Assembly: GCA_023362775.1 (NCBI GenBank)
Contig: JALMGJ010000012.1
Span: 25,079,001 to 25,143,000 of the forward strand
Length of the DNA stretch: 64,000 bases
Reading direction: 5' to 3'
DNA from: Charina bottae
Taxonomy: Eukaryota; Chordata; Lepidosauria; Squamata; Charinaidae
A model generated the notes under the pieces. That model was not told the DNA's origin. It saw only the letters and a program-made list of their open reading frames with translations, and ran no database searches. Of the stretch, positions 34,636 through 46,889 are shown piece by piece (the stretch's first letter is position 1; each line of letters starts with the position of its first letter). The translations under genes and the position numbers were made by a program.

Positions 34636-34949
34636 CAGGCAGTCCTCGCTTAACAACCAGTTGTTTAGTGATGCTTTGGACTTATGACGGTGCTGGAAAA
34701 ACCGACTTACAATTGGTCCTCACACACATGATCGCCATTTTCAACCTTCTGGCCGGCTTCTGGCAAGCAAAATCAATGGGGAACCGCTTGATTTGCTTAA
34801 CGACCATGTGGTTTGCTTAACACCTGTGGTGGTTCGCTTAACAACCACCACAAAAAGGTCGTAAAATTGGGTCGGATTCGCTTAATGACTGCTTCACTTA
34901 GCAACCATAATCCCAGTCCCAATTGTGGTTGTTAAACGAGGACTACCTG
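34636..34949. mobile_element. MITE with CAGGYAGTCCTCG termini (314 bp)
   Basis: Terminal inverted repeats are CAGGCAGTCCTCGCTTAACAACC on the left and its near complement (GGTTGTTAAACGAGGACTACCTG) on the right. Internal repeats of 'gcttaac(a/g)acca' give further self-complementarity. There is no ORF. The family is common in squamate genomes, and its superfamily is not certain here because I could not read a TSD. Confidence 0.8.
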
Positions 34950-34984
34950 CATAAGAATAAAGAAAGGAAACACATCTTTCAGGG

Positions 34985-35172
34985 CAGGGGTACCTGGGGG
35001 AGAGGTCAAAAAGGTGGAGACAGTGGCTATGACTGCATGATTAAAGCCTCCCTTCCCATTTTCATGTATGTTGCATATACAACACATGTAAAAAAGGGAC
35101 AGGGCTTGAATCACACTGTCATGGCTGCCATCTTGACTTTATTTTACACACACACACATGCAGATACCCCTG
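34985..35172. mobile_element. hairpin MITE (GTCAAGATGG family)
   Basis: Ends CAGGGGTA and TACCCCTG are perfect 8-bp inverted repeats, and the inner arms repeat 'gaggtcaaaaaggtgga' and 'ctgccatcttgac'. A 6-of-8 flanking match TTTCAGGG / ATTCAGAG is compatible with a hAT TSD. A (CA)n run of about 14 bp sits inside the right arm. Confidence 0.65.
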
Positions 35173-35194
35173 ATTCAGAGCACTGGCACTGTTG

Positions 35195-35262
35195 CCTTTG
35201 CTTGCCTTGTATGACACCCAGAGTCTCACCATTGGGGCAAGGTACAAATATTGCAAATTAAT
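35195..35262 (+). mobile_element. L2-like 3' tail fragment
   Basis: 'gacacccagagtctcaccattggggcaaggtacaaatattgcaaattaataaataa' is a diverged L2-like terminus. Confidence 0.5.
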
Positions 35263-35427
35263 AAATAATCATTTAAATCTGAACAAGAGGAAATCTCAAC
35301 TCAAGTGATTGTTAGAGGTATCCTGCTGTTGAATAGGGAGGATCCATCTTTCACCATTGTAGCTATTAGTGAATCAATCTCCTATAAACCAGCCTAGCCC
35401 TTCTTTGAAGGCATCTATGCTAGCAGC

Positions 35428-35762
35428 TAGAGAGCCAGTTTGGTGTAGTGGTTAAGGCATCAGGCAAGAAACTGTGAGACCCTGAGTTCTAGTCCCGCCT
35501 TAGGCACAAAGCCGGCTGGGTGACCTTGGGCCAGTCCCTCTCTCTCAGCCCTAGGAAGGAGCCAATGGCAAACCAGGAGACTGAGAGTTCTAGTCCCGCC
35601 TTAGGCATGAAAGCCGGCTGGGTGACCTTGGGCCAGTCCCTCTCTCTCAGCCCTAGGAAGGAGCCAATGGCAAACCACTTCTGAAAAACCTTGTCAAGAA
35701 AACTGCAGGGACTTCTCCAGGCCGTCTCCAAGAATTGGACATGATTGAACAGATTTAAAAAA
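35428..35762 (+). repeat. tRNA-derived SINE, family B, BovB-tailed, with duplicated module
   Basis: An 11-bp TSD ATGCTAGCAGC (35417-35427 and 35763-35773) bounds it. The head has TGGTGTAGTGG and AGTTCTAGTCC, and the module containing the B box is repeated about 101 bp later. Unlike the copies at 5.75 and 52.3 kb, the 3' part reads 'cgtctccaagaattggacatgattgaacag', close to the BovB 3' end (aagagtcg.a..cgactgaac). This fits the published Sauria-SINE plan of a tRNA head plus a BovB-related tail. Confidence 0.88.
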
Positions 35763-35779
35763 ATGCTAGCAGCGATTAC

Positions 35780-35836
35780 AATAAATTGATTGATTATGTG
35801 CCATCAAGTTGTTCTCCTAGCAACCACATAGATACA
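35780..35836 (-). mobile_element. RTE-2 LINE 3' terminal fragment
   Basis: 'attgattgattatgtgccatcaagttgttctcctagcaaccac' is the complement of the RTE-2 terminus. Confidence 0.65.
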
Positions 35837-36189
35837 TAGTATTAGAATAAATGCTTATTATAAATTTACCTCCAGTTGGTTAAATTTATTTAATTAATAT
35901 GAGTTCTACATCATTGTCCTTAGATGGCTTCACATACATCACACTTTTGCCACCACCAGCCATAAGAAGTGAAAGTCAGGAATGTAAGAATTGTTGTGGT
36001 GGATCAGACCACCATAAACCAAATGCATGTTACCCAACATTTTGGACAGTCCTCTTTATGGTCCACCTACTTTCTACCTACACACAACATAAACATACAT
36101 ACACATACTCATCATGCACAGAAATTGCAGACCAAGAACATCCAGTTTTGCACAACCCCTCCCCATGTGTCCTTTTGGGTATTAGTATT

Positions 36190-39100
36190 ATATTTCCCCA
36201 TAAATCATTATTAAAATGATAACACCTACTCCATCTAAACTTTGGCAAAATAGTTTACATCAGGGAAAAGAGGACGATTAACACTGCCTGGTTGCTGAAA
36301 ACTTTTTTTTTTAGCAGAAACAACATTGGTAGTACAGGTGAACATTTTAGTAATGGGCAATATGAAAACAAATGGCATGTAAATAGAATTTTTTCTGCGT
36401 GAGCTGTCCGCTGCCTTCTCAGTCATGCAGAAATGCAGTTTTCCTTAAGCTTAATGGAAAGGCTGTCCATAGCTCAAATTAGCGTACCCCTTAATGTTAG
36501 GAAAAGCAGGGTTGCTGGGATTCGTCTCACATTGTCTCCTGCAAATTGATAGGGAGTGGGACTGAAAAGAATATTTCCCCTCCTGCAATTATTCTCAACC
36601 TGCACATGGGGCCTATTTAAAATAAATTTCCTAACCCGTGCTGCAGCACCTCATTTATCATCGCCTCTCCTTTTTCCTTGCTGTTTGCTTGTTTTCCAGT
36701 GGGAATGGCAGCCTCACCCAGGGCTTCACCACTCGTGAGGTTCCAGGTGGAGACCATCTGGGGACCAAGAGTCGTTGCTTCTATATTAGCATCGGACAAT
36801 AGAAGAAGACTGCAATGCCGGGTCTCTGAGCCAAGTAGCACTTGGGATTCAATGGCAAAACTGTATTTCTTCCCTTTCTACACCAATCTAACCGATTCTC
36901 AGAAGGTGGCCCTACTTCAGTTCAAGTTGGAGCTAATGCTAATTATGGAATAAGATCAACAAGATAGTTTCTAAGGTGATATGAAACTTTGTATGGCGGT
37001 TGATATAATAAACCCATGGATGGCAAGACATATAGAATTTGCTGATGCTGTGTTCTACACGGCTCCCCTCCCCTAGAGACTTGTACAGATGCACACCACC
37101 TGACCAGGCTTCCCCAGATTAATGTCTACAGCAACAAATCTCATAGGCGATGTGGTAAATTACTGGAAATGGTTCTTTCCTAGATGTCAATCTGCAAAAA
37201 GAAAATCAATCTTGCGCATCAACAGTAGCTGCAACAAATGAAAGCTGTAGGCTCCTCGCATCGATCGCATATCCTTTTTTCTCAAAAATTGTGAAGTTAG
37301 GTAAAAAATTGATCAAAGAATATTTTTACAGATGGTGGCAGCTAAGGTGAAAGCCAAGAGAAATGCAAATCTTTCTCCATGTTCTTTTGGAATGGTGCTT
37401 GCCTATCTTTCAGGACCAATTGACCCACGTTCAACTGCTCTTCCCATGGAAGTAGTGGTTAGTGTTTGGGGGGAAAAGAAGGGAAGGGAAAGGGAGAATG
37501 TGTCACCAAAGTGCCCCTTGATTATGGTTTTACTTATGTTCTGTTTTTCATTTTGCCTTTTGTATCTTTATTCTTTGCTCTTTTGTACTCGCTAAGCTTA
37601 TGCAATGTAATAATTTTTTTAATGCAAAACCAGGGGTAACTGTAGCATATATTCTTCCAAAGATTGGCTGGAGACAGACTGAGGAGATTTAGGTTTTTAG
37701 GGTCCAAATGTGGCTGACATGCATGAAAATTTTCTCACTGGGTTGGACCAAAGACCCTGAATTCGGTCTCCAACAGCAGTAATCTTGCAAGCTCCTAGTC
37801 ATACCCTGCAATAGGTCCCAATGTTGAAGATAACCTACATCTCAGCAGCAGGCCATGAATTAAAACAGGAAGAACAGTGAAGAAATGGAGGGGCAAAGAG
37901 AAGCCACCAAGGCTCCCAGCATCCTAGCCAGATATGGAGAAGACAGCATAATCCACAACACTCTAAATGTTATGAAGTTGGCCTCCAGAGTACAGTGTAC
38001 CCATCCAATTCTGATGGTTTCATAATGCATGATGTACATTTACTGTTCATGCAATTATCAAGCACTTGGGTCTTGATAATTTGATAAAGCATGGTCTTTA
38101 CCATGCTCCTAACTTAAAACAAAAACCATTCATGGATAATTGATTTGTGCTTGAAAATAGGAATTCTATTTTCTGTAAAACATAAAACCATTCATACATG
38201 TGTGATAAACACACACAAACACAAATGCAGCAGAGAACAAAGCAATGTAATGAACTATGACCGGAGGCAAAATGTGTAATGGTTGCTAGCATTAACTATT
38301 TATTTTAAAGAAGCAAGGGCAAATCAAGTCTCCACCCCCAACAACACACACTCACACATTGCAGGTTTCTAGCTCAAAAAGCCAAATACCTCATTCACAT
38401 TTGATTTGTTGAGGCACTTTGAATGAGGGCTAAAGAAGAAGCAACAACGATCAGGACTGGAACTTTTGTTAAGAGGGTGGGAATTCCCATCAAAGTGTGA
38501 ACAATGATGACTCTTTTAACCATAATGAGTGAACAAGCAGGATACAAAGTGTGTATTGTTTTTCTGTAGCCCACTTATCATGTCAAGCTATCTACCTATC
38601 TAAGTAGGCCAAAATGGCTTCTCGTAGGAATGGAAGTCAAGTGGATGATATTTCCAAATATCTCCAGGGGAAGGAGAAATTCTGCTCCAATAGAAATCTA
38701 GCTAAAGATAACTAAATTTAAATCTAGCACCCGAAATGAGCCTCAGTACACTGCATGCATCTCCTAGATAGTGGAATGCAGGCAACACTCTGCTGGCTTG
38801 TAAAGATGGGACTAGATTCAAGATCCTAACTTGAGCATGCTTGGTGTAAACTTGGCCTTTCATTGCTCTTGTGACCTACTGGCAAAAATGTGCCAAAAAT
38901 AGCCAGTGCTTCTTACCATTAGCAGGATAGGCTGTACGTGACACAAATATGACTGAGGCTGGCAGTCTACATCTTCTTTACATGACTGAAGAGACAGCTC
39001 TGCCAAAATTTAGGACTGCATTTCAACATAGGGTCCAGTTTTTGAGGGATTTGGGACAGCAGAAAAAGGGCTGGAAATGCATGCAGTCTGTATCCCATAG

Positions 39101-39250
39101 GTTTCATATCCATGGTCTATGGCAAGGATCAGGCCAATTCTACTACAGTTGTTCATCATAGTGTTCTGAAATGTGCTAGTAGTTACCGAGGCTGAATCCA
39201 TGAATTCACAAAAGAATATGACTGGTGGGAGTGGGGGTAGCCATGGAATA
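36190..39250. other. unique sequence, mostly featureless
   Basis: No repeat family recognised. A pyrimidine tract plus TTTTCCAG at about 36690-36700 followed by a 91-codon frame (to 36953) looks superficially exon-like. The frame encodes no recognised domain and has no convincing donor, so I do not call a gene. Other ORFs are short. Confidence 0.4.
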
Positions 39251-39254
39251 GCCT

Positions 39255-39712
39255 TGATTTATTATTTGATTTATACAGCCACCCCATTTGCATAATTGTG
39301 ACTCTGGCAGCTTACATGACAACCCAAAGAAGACAGTATTGCAAGCAAAAACCATACAACAGCAACAGAAATGAATCCAGAAGCCAACATATCAATAACA
39401 TACAGCCAGGGCTTACCCTGTATACTCTACCTCTCAGAAGATGAGCTCATCTATTGTCCTGACCCAATGCCCAGGCAAAAGCCAAGGTTGTAAAGCTTTC
39501 CTGAAGGCTAACTGATTTGGGGTCATCTGATCAAGGATGGATCCATTATCCCCATCTGAAGTTTGTCAGAGGTCATCAAGTGCAACCTATGCTGCTACAG
39601 TACTATGTCCCAATCTGAACCCAGACTGAAAAGGGTCCAAACAATCCATTTCCTCCAGGGCCCTTTGGTGCTATAAGCTGACCACCTTCTCAATAACCTT
39701 CCTTAAAAAGGG
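39255..39712 (-). mobile_element. old LINE 3' UTR-like region, antisense
   Basis: It starts as an antisense LINE tail ('ttatttgatttatacagccacccc') and continues through 'ccagactgaaaagggtccaaacaatccatttcctccaggg' and 'gaccaccttctcaataaccttccttaaaaagggaagg', phrases I associate with squamate L2/CR1-type 3' UTRs. No reading frame remains. Confidence 0.5.
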
Positions 39713-39724
39713 AAGGTGTAACAT

Positions 39725-39934
<210 letters not shown>

Positions 39935-40044
39935 AAACCACCACCCATCTTCCAAAAAGAGCTGTATTGTCTTCTCTATCTTACATCTCCATTCCTTTCA
40001 TAATAATATAGCTTTTATAATTTTTTATATATATATTTTTTTTT

Positions 40045-40411
40045 TATAACTGTTGGTGTGTCGCCGCAGGAAAACCCGGAAGTGCCGCCGTTGCGGCAGC
40101 GCGCAAAAACCCGGAAGCACTGCTGCCGCTTTCGGTTTTTGCACGCCGCCGTTGTTGTGTTGCTGCGGGAAAACCCGGAAGCACCGCCATTGCGGCAGTG
40201 CGCAAAAACCCAGAAGCACTGCTGCCGCTTTCAGTTTTTGTGCGCCGCCGTGGCGCTTTCGGATTTTCGCACGCCGCCGTTGGTGTCTCGCCACGGGAAA
40301 ACCCGGAAGCACTGATGGCGCACCATCAGCGCTTCCGGGTTTTGACACAACACATCTGGGCCCCGCAGGCGACACACTTTTGTGTCGCGACACACAGTTT
40401 GGAAAGCTCTG
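40045..40411. mobile_element. CpG-rich minisatellite inside a hAT-like MITE remnant
   Basis: The right end GTTTGGAAAGCTCTG (ending 40411) equals the terminal inverted repeat of the complete MITE at 44945-45203. The left TIR is not visible. Inside, a 99-bp unit (AAAACCCGGA at 40071 and 40170) is followed by a further copy 128 bp on, which includes an extra 29-bp block. A hairpin AAAACCCGGAAGCACTGATGG / CCATCAGCGCTTCCGGGTTTT lies at about 40298-40341. The 119- and 137-codon frames across it are repeat artefacts. Confidence 0.75.
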
Positions 40412-40439
40412 AATTAGGATGTATTGATTTATGAACACT

Positions 40440-41435
40440 GTGATCCTAGTTCTTTTAATCCAAGTTGTGGATTTATGTCAACCTAGCAAATGTATGAGAG
40501 GGGACTCCTGCATAGGGAGGACATAAGTTCTTTCAGGTGTTGTAATGAATTCATGGTGTTCAGTAAAGGTACACTTTCACCCCTGCTGTAACATTTGTGT
40601 CTTCCCATCCTTCTAGCTATGCTGCATCACCACAATCCTATTGAAAGAGGATACTGGCTTAGCTTAGCTTTCAAGATTTGAGTATTCACTAGGCTTGAGA
40701 AAATCCAGGGCTAACATATCTGGGTTGCACAAATCCAGATGACCCCTTGATGGTTGCAAAGCAAGAAAGAAACTGCTAACCCTTTGCTCCCAACTAGGGG
40801 ACATCTGGATTTTTGCAACTCAGATATGCTAGTCCTGATGTGTGCCAACCCCACAAAAGTGCTACATTGTGGGAAGTGTTATTATTCCAACCAGATCCAA
40901 AGTGCCGTTTCCTTTTGTGCCACAGCAGTTCCTTGCAGATGGGACATGAATTGTTTTATCTAAATCCTGCTTATTTATTCATTCATTCACACCCTCTCTC
41001 TCTTTATTATAAAACACACACTTGTCCTTTGACATATGGCCTTTTCTTTGGAAACTGTCACCTGCTCATAAACATTTTCTCTGAAAGTCACTGTTAATTA
41101 CATGTCAGCATGTCACAGAGCACTGAGTACCAAATGGTGCTCTTACATTCATAAAAGCACCAATGCTAAATAATTGCTTTGAAACACCCTTCAACCCAAT
41201 ACGTCATCATATCCAACATGGGCTTTCTAAACAATGAAGCCAGGAATCCTTAAGGAAGAATCTCCAAACAGTTTCCTTACTTAAAAAGTTAGTATCCTTC
41301 ATATGATAAAAATACAATAAACATCAGGACGGCCCTTTATTTTCTTTTTTTTTAAGTTGAGGTTCACCCTTAACCTTATCTTTCTGCAGAGGCCCATATT
41401 CCCAAGAGTAGGTGAACCCAGGAGAAGGATATGGA
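40440..41435. other. unique sequence
   Basis: No repeat or gene recognised. It holds a short CT run near 40995 and ordinary AT-rich sequence. Confidence 0.4.
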
Positions 41436-41442
41436 TACATCC

Positions 41443-41531
41443 AAGGAAGGAAGGAAGGAAGGAAGGAAGGAAGGAAGGAAGGAAGGAAGGAAGGAAGGAA
41501 GGAAGGAAGGAAGGAAGGAAGGAAGGAAGGA
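41443..41531. repeat. (GGAA)n microsatellite
   Basis: About 22 perfect GGAA units. Confidence 0.97.
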
Positions 41532-42054
41532 AATTTTATTTTAATTTTAATACTAATATCCCACTCCCTTTATATTAATATTTCCCCCCTTTTATCACAT
41601 TAAAAATTACAGATCAATAGGAAGGTCAGTGTACAGTCTGACAGCCACATCCAAGACAGTCAGATGGATCAACCAAGACCTATATTTTTAAATCAAACCC
41701 AGAATGGCCAGATAATGCAATGTATTTGCATCTACTCAGTCAGATTTAAGCTCTTAATATACTATACCAGTGCTAGGGTTGCTGTATGTCTACTGAAGAT
41801 TAAATCTCGAGCTTCTTGGGATGGAAATGTTGGAGTGGTGCCTGGGAGAAAGGGGGGAACTTAGTAGTATATGGCCTTGTACATCAGGCAGTCCTATAGA
41901 GAACACGGCTTGGTAGTGCTCAGTGACTCAGGTATGGCAGTTTCTGGCCTTGACAGAATGAATCTCAAACTCCCTTAAAGTGTGTATGAGTCAGCCAATC
42001 TCTATGTTTTGTCACTTTCACATGTCTTTAAGAATCTAGTTACACCTTGTTATG

Positions 42055-42230
42055 TCCTCAGCTGTCAACAGCAGCCAGGGACCCATGCCTGAGCTCTAAT
42101 CAGATACTAACTAATTAGTACTTGGATGAGAGACCATCAAGACATCCCAGTTTTTGTAAATTAGACTGGGAAATCAAAAGTCAATCCTGGATGAAAACAT
42201 GGCCAAGAAAACTCTACAGACACATATATG
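42055..42230 (+). repeat. 5S rRNA-derived SINE
   Basis: 'gcctgagctctaatcagatactaactaattagtacttggatgagagacc' keeps the 5S rRNA internal promoter region (the 'TTAGTACTTGGATGGGAGACC' block of vertebrate 5S). It is followed by a SINE body ('catggccaagaaaactctacagac') absent from 5S genes. Not a functional 5S gene, because the 5' and 3' stems are missing. Confidence 0.75.
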
Positions 42231-44936
42231 TAGCCCATGTGGTCCCTAGGAGATGAGCTCAATTTAGGAGAGACTTCATCTTTACCTTATTCTCTCTCCC
42301 TCTCTCTTTTGAAGATGAAGCTCCTATCTGGGCCACTCCATGCCAATTTCCATGGCCTTGTGCCAATTTAGAACCCAGGCACATGGATTTCTGATGAAAC
42401 CCATATTCCTGCATCAAGGACCATCTTTGATACCTTCCATTGAACTTGACATGGCAAGGCCTCCTTTGGACATGCAACCTAAGCAAGGGACCTTTACAGT
42501 CCTCATCCAAAACATCATTACCTGCAATGAAAAACCCAAGGCAAAATTAGATAGCCTCCCTAGGCAGACGGCTCACAGTGGTGCTTTTATCATTGAAATG
42601 AAGGATGGTCCAAACAACTCCATGCTGAGCTGTTGTTCTACCGGAGTCAGCCTTGATTAGCATGCATGTTCCCTCTTTTATGAACACCTGTGTCTAAAGC
42701 CAGCAAATGATTAACTTAGCCGCCTTTTCCTCTGATAATGGTGTAATTTGCCACGCCTTTCAGACCCAGGACAGCTGGCGCTATTGAAAAATCACCTCCG
42801 GATTAGGGCTAAATCCCAGGACTCACTCTTTGGGGTCTTCTTAGGTTTCCATGGCAACAGACCATAGGCTGTAAATTATCACCTCTAATAATGATTGGTA
42901 AAGTCTATCTGATTTTATTCCAGGGCTATCTGCAATAAGAGGCAGGAAGCAGGATAATGAAATGAGTTCCTGGCTGTGGGAAAGGTACAGTATATATGGA
43001 ATGATTAAAATGGAATTATTTTGGGGGGGGGCAGGCATATACAGACACAAATGTGGACGAGAGAGAGAGAGAGAGAGAAAGAGAACAAATGAACCACAGA
43101 ATCGATCCTGAAGCTTTGGGAGGATCAAATATATTTAAAAATCCATCCTTCTCACCTTTCAGAGCTGGCAAGAGATTTTCCTCTCTGTGGAAGCAAAATA
43201 GTGAACGTAAGAAGGCAATCAGAATAACAGGAGAGATTATCTCTGATAATTGTTGCACTACTTACCATTATATAGGAATACAGAGATTTTTAAGACATCA
43301 TTTTTTTAAGCTGCATGGTGTCGAGATGCTTCCTGCTTCCACTCACTCCAAAGTCTTAAGTACTGACAGGTGGATGCATGCTTGACCCAGTAGAAAAATA
43401 TAATCAGAAGGCATTTCCACATGTGACATTTAATTTTCTAATATGTACTTGCTGGAGAACAGGGATGCCCTTTGCAATGGTCAAGAGGCTATTGGGAGCC
43501 CTATGTCAGCCAAGTACATTATAGAAAGTAGGATGCAATTTTTTAATAACCCACCAAGGGCCACCTTCTTCCTTCCAATGCAATTATTATTATCCCCCCT
43601 TCCACCTTTTTCCTTGGAGCCATCCTTTGTAAGAGCACAAAGCCAAATTACAGCATCTGTTTGGATTCCATAGGAAAAAAAATGCAGAGAAGAAGAAGGA
43701 CCATAGCTCAGATGGCTATAAAGTTTTTCATTAATTTTTAACCAACTTATTAGACTGAAATCCCAGCCTTCCTTTAGAACATACAAAAAGGCTTTGGGGA
43801 GGATGATCCAAATGTTATCTTTTTCACCTGGCATTCAGAACAAGAATGCTCTGGAAGACCATATTTAGGGTGTGCATAGAGCAGCCCAAGGTCTTTTGGG
43901 GAGCATCTGTGTAAAGAAACATAAAAATTAGCACTTCTACAGGTAGACTTGCTTTCTTGACTTTTTTCATTCAATATATATGCAGGAACATTTGCTTGGC
44001 CTGCAGAGCTTTCAGTAAATTATTTACTGTGCGGAAACAAGACCAGAAAGAGGGAGATTCATTAAGCAAAATCATGGGTCTCTCCTAGTCCATGTTCCAA
44101 TGAAGCACAGCTTCTTCCTGGTGTAAGGTGAGCCATCACTCACCACAACAGACAAAGCAACCGAGATTCAGGAGCAAACCATTTAGCACTGTCAAGTCCA
44201 GGCAAAGCATTGATGTTTCCAGTGGTGATTACATAGGTTGGGGACAAGGCATGAGATACTGAATACTGGACAAGAAGATCCAGCACCATAACACATTCAG
44301 ATAGGATCTTCAGTATGGGAAGTTCCCTACCTCCCCCTGCAGACTAGTGTCATGGGTCAATTCCAATTATAAGAGCCAGGCTACTTGAGAGCAGCAATTT
44401 TCTTCTGAGTAAACCATCCAGCCCAAGGAACCTTCCCACTCTGGCATTGTTGCTATGGTCTGGATAATAGAGCTTCTGATCCAAAACCTGGGTCTCCAGG
44501 AACGGAGGGAGGAGCTGTGGGGCAGGCATGACTGTGACTCACCATGAGTGCTAGGACCCAGCTTTTCAGTGTCTCATCTAGCTTGTACCTCACTTTATTC
44601 TCCATCCAAAAGCAATTCCTTTGCCAAGGGTCTGATACAACTGCAGAAACACTCATACTTGAAACCACACTCCTCTGAAGTGATGGTTGCATCAGTGATA
44701 AGTTATCCCTCACAGCATGTAGCGGTAACTCCAGGTCTCTTTCAGCTCATGAAGCATTTCACAAACAACTTTACGATTATTATTATTATATTGTTGTAAA
44801 TCATGCATAATACATCATATTATTTTGATACCATGGTATTTGTACAATATTGACTAAAGATTATTAATACTCTAATGTTTAGATAACTTAGACCATTAAA
44901 GATAGGAAAAGAGAGAAGGTATTAGTATTAACCATG
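42231..44936. other. unique sequence, possible conserved noncoding DNA
   Basis: No repeats recognised except a (GA)n run at about 43060-43079. The 42660-42960 part is less AT-rich and has compact motifs (an RFX-like X-box at 42845, and 'cagctggcgc'). ORFs at 42340-42660 and 43053-43385 have no domain. Confidence 0.35.
42845..42858. promoter_or_regulatory. RFX X-box-like site
   Basis: GTTTCCATGGCAAC matches the 14-bp RFX consensus (GTTNCCATGGNAAC), nearly palindromic. RFX factors bind such sites in ciliary and other enhancers. One site alone is weak evidence. Confidence 0.35.
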
Positions 44937-44944
44937 ATTTAAAA

Positions 44945-45203
44945 CAGAGCTTTCCAAACTGTGTGTCACGACACGTTAGTGTGTCAGCTGCAGTGTCTGG
45001 GTGTGTCACGGCTGCTGCTGCCTCCAAGCCCTGCCAGGATTCCACGCAGGTCCTGGTGCCTGCCTTGTGCCTTGCTGCCTCCAAACCTGCTGTGATTCCG
45101 CGCAGGTCCTAGTGCCTGCCTTGTGCCCTGCTGTAAGAGTGTGTCGCAAAATGATGCATGTCTAAAAAGTGTGTCACCAGCATGAAAAGTTTGGAAAGCT
45201 CTG
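44945..45203. mobile_element. hAT-type MITE (259 bp), complete
   Basis: Ends CAGAGCTTTCCAAAC and GTTTGGAAAGCTCTG are perfect 15-bp inverted repeats flanked by a perfect 8-bp TSD ATTTAAAA (44937-44944 and 45204-45211). The interior has GTGTGTC phrases near each end and two copies of a 'cctgcc...gcctccaa.cctgc' block. No ORF of interest. Confidence 0.93.
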
Positions 45204-45462
45204 ATTTAAAATGTCAGTTTTATAGGCATAAGATTATTTAGTTTTTTCATCCAGAACTGGATATAACTTTTTAAAAAACCACTGCATATTACATCAAAAT
45301 ATTTGTTGTCTAATAAGGGTTTCAGTCTTAAGCTAATTACTTGGTATTAGGGTTTCCACTGTATTGTTAGTTACTATTATTTGTGCATGTTGAAGATTTA
45401 AAAAAGACAAAGCAAATTTGACAACAATGACTAAAGATAAGATGATAAGGTGAGATAAAAGA

Positions 45463-45535
45463 GAGAAGAGAAGAGAAGAGAAGAGAAGAGAAGAGAAGAG
45501 AAGAGAAGAGAAGAGAAGAGAAGAGAAGAGAAGAG
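45463..45535. repeat. (AGAAG)n microsatellite
   Basis: About 14 perfect pentanucleotide units. Confidence 0.97.
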
Positions 45536-45715
45536 GCTATTTGGTTTCTAACTTTCTCCTTTTTTTGCTCCTGCTAATTTATAATATTTATAAGCATTTA
45601 TGCCCCTTTAGAAGCACAAACTTCTTAACTAGCTCTAAGTCACAGATTGCCTGTTTGGAATGAATCAATATCCTTAGAGAACAGAAGTCAGATTCTAAGA
45701 ACCTCAAAGCTGGAA

Positions 45716-45960
45716 GTTATTTATTTTATTTATTAAACAAATTTATATAGCCACCCATCTACCAAAAGGAACTCTTGGCAGTGAATAAAATAAAAACACA
45801 ATAATTAAAAACAACCATTTAAAACAATAAAATAAGTTGAGGCCCTAATAAAAACTTATGTCCATTCATCAACCACCCCATGCCAGCTCTATCAACATCC
45901 TGGCCCTCCAGCCAAAACACCCTGATTGGAGGATGCTGGCATATGGAACAGTCATCTTAA
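45716..45960 (-). mobile_element. LINE 3' end (L2/CR1 type), antisense
   Basis: 'ttatttattttatttattaaacaaatttatatagccacccatct' then an A-rich region and 'cagctctatcaacatcctggccctccagccaaaacaccctg' form a diverged antisense LINE terminus. Confidence 0.6.
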
Positions 45961-46144
45961 ATATATCCCATTAATTAAAAAGTAATTGAATAATGAAATG
46001 CTTTCCTAAATAAGTAAATCCTTTCTCCAACACAATCGCTGCTTTGTTCATTCCTTCCTCCACTACTTCCTCAGTTTATTCTAACATCTATTTAATTTTC
46101 TTCTTATACATGGTGCAATTGTAAACAAGAGAAAATGGGCACAT

Positions 46145-46145
46145 C

Positions 46146-46180
<35 letters not shown>

Positions 46181-46190
46181 ACAAACACAT
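46145..46190. repeat. (CA)n microsatellite
   Basis: A CA run with ACAAACAC interruptions. Confidence 0.9.
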
Positions 46191-46889
46191 AGGCATGGAA
46201 AGAAAGATGCTTCCTGCAGGCATTTCTTGTTCTTCCTACTTAGCATCTGCTTTTCGCTTTGGGGGATTTCTTTTTTTTTTCTTGTAACCCTTTTTAGAAT
46301 TCATGTTAGGAGGAAGTAGCAAGCTCAGTGTGTGAAATTCATACCCTGTGAGATTCTGAAAAGTGCTAAAGGCAGCAGTTAGGAAGAGCAGTCTAGGTGG
46401 CACTGAATGAACAAGAGACCTCTTGCTGTTATAAGCAACATGGAGAAGACAAGCCAAACAGCCAAGGCTAAAAGTTCACAAGGACTCATGCGGCTAATAC
46501 AGTTGTGCAAAAAAGAGACTGAAGCCTTGACATCATCCACATGCACCACTCAAAGAACAAGATGTTCCAGGTCACGTCTTCATTTTATTCAGCTGAAGCT
46601 GCTGAATATCTGATAGGTGATTTTCTCCTTTGTCATCCTGTCAATTTCTTTAGAGAGGCTGGTGGAAAGCAATTTTCATCAGAACCATGTCAAGAAGAAC
46701 ATCCCACAGTCAAGATATCCCTTCGAATTATGGGAAGAACTTAGTAATCTAGTTCTACCAATCTCTTCAATTGGTAGAACTTAGTAAGTTTAGCTAACCA
46801 TGAGCAGAAGTCTCGGTCAGGTGACATGGCATTTGTAGAAACTAGCCTTACTAAGACAGATACCAGTCTAATTCAGCTGGTATCTGCCA

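Noticed and set aside
36678..36953. Possible exon after a polypyrimidine-CAG acceptor
   Set aside because: The encoded text is unfamiliar, alternative frames stop quickly, and there is no convincing donor. Too weak to call.
40025..40438. 119- and 137-codon ORFs in the CpG-rich block
   Set aside because: They follow the 99-bp repeat unit (divisible by 3), so the frame stays open without selection.
42340..42660. 106-codon ORF
   Set aside because: No domain and overlapping minus-strand frames of similar size; chance.
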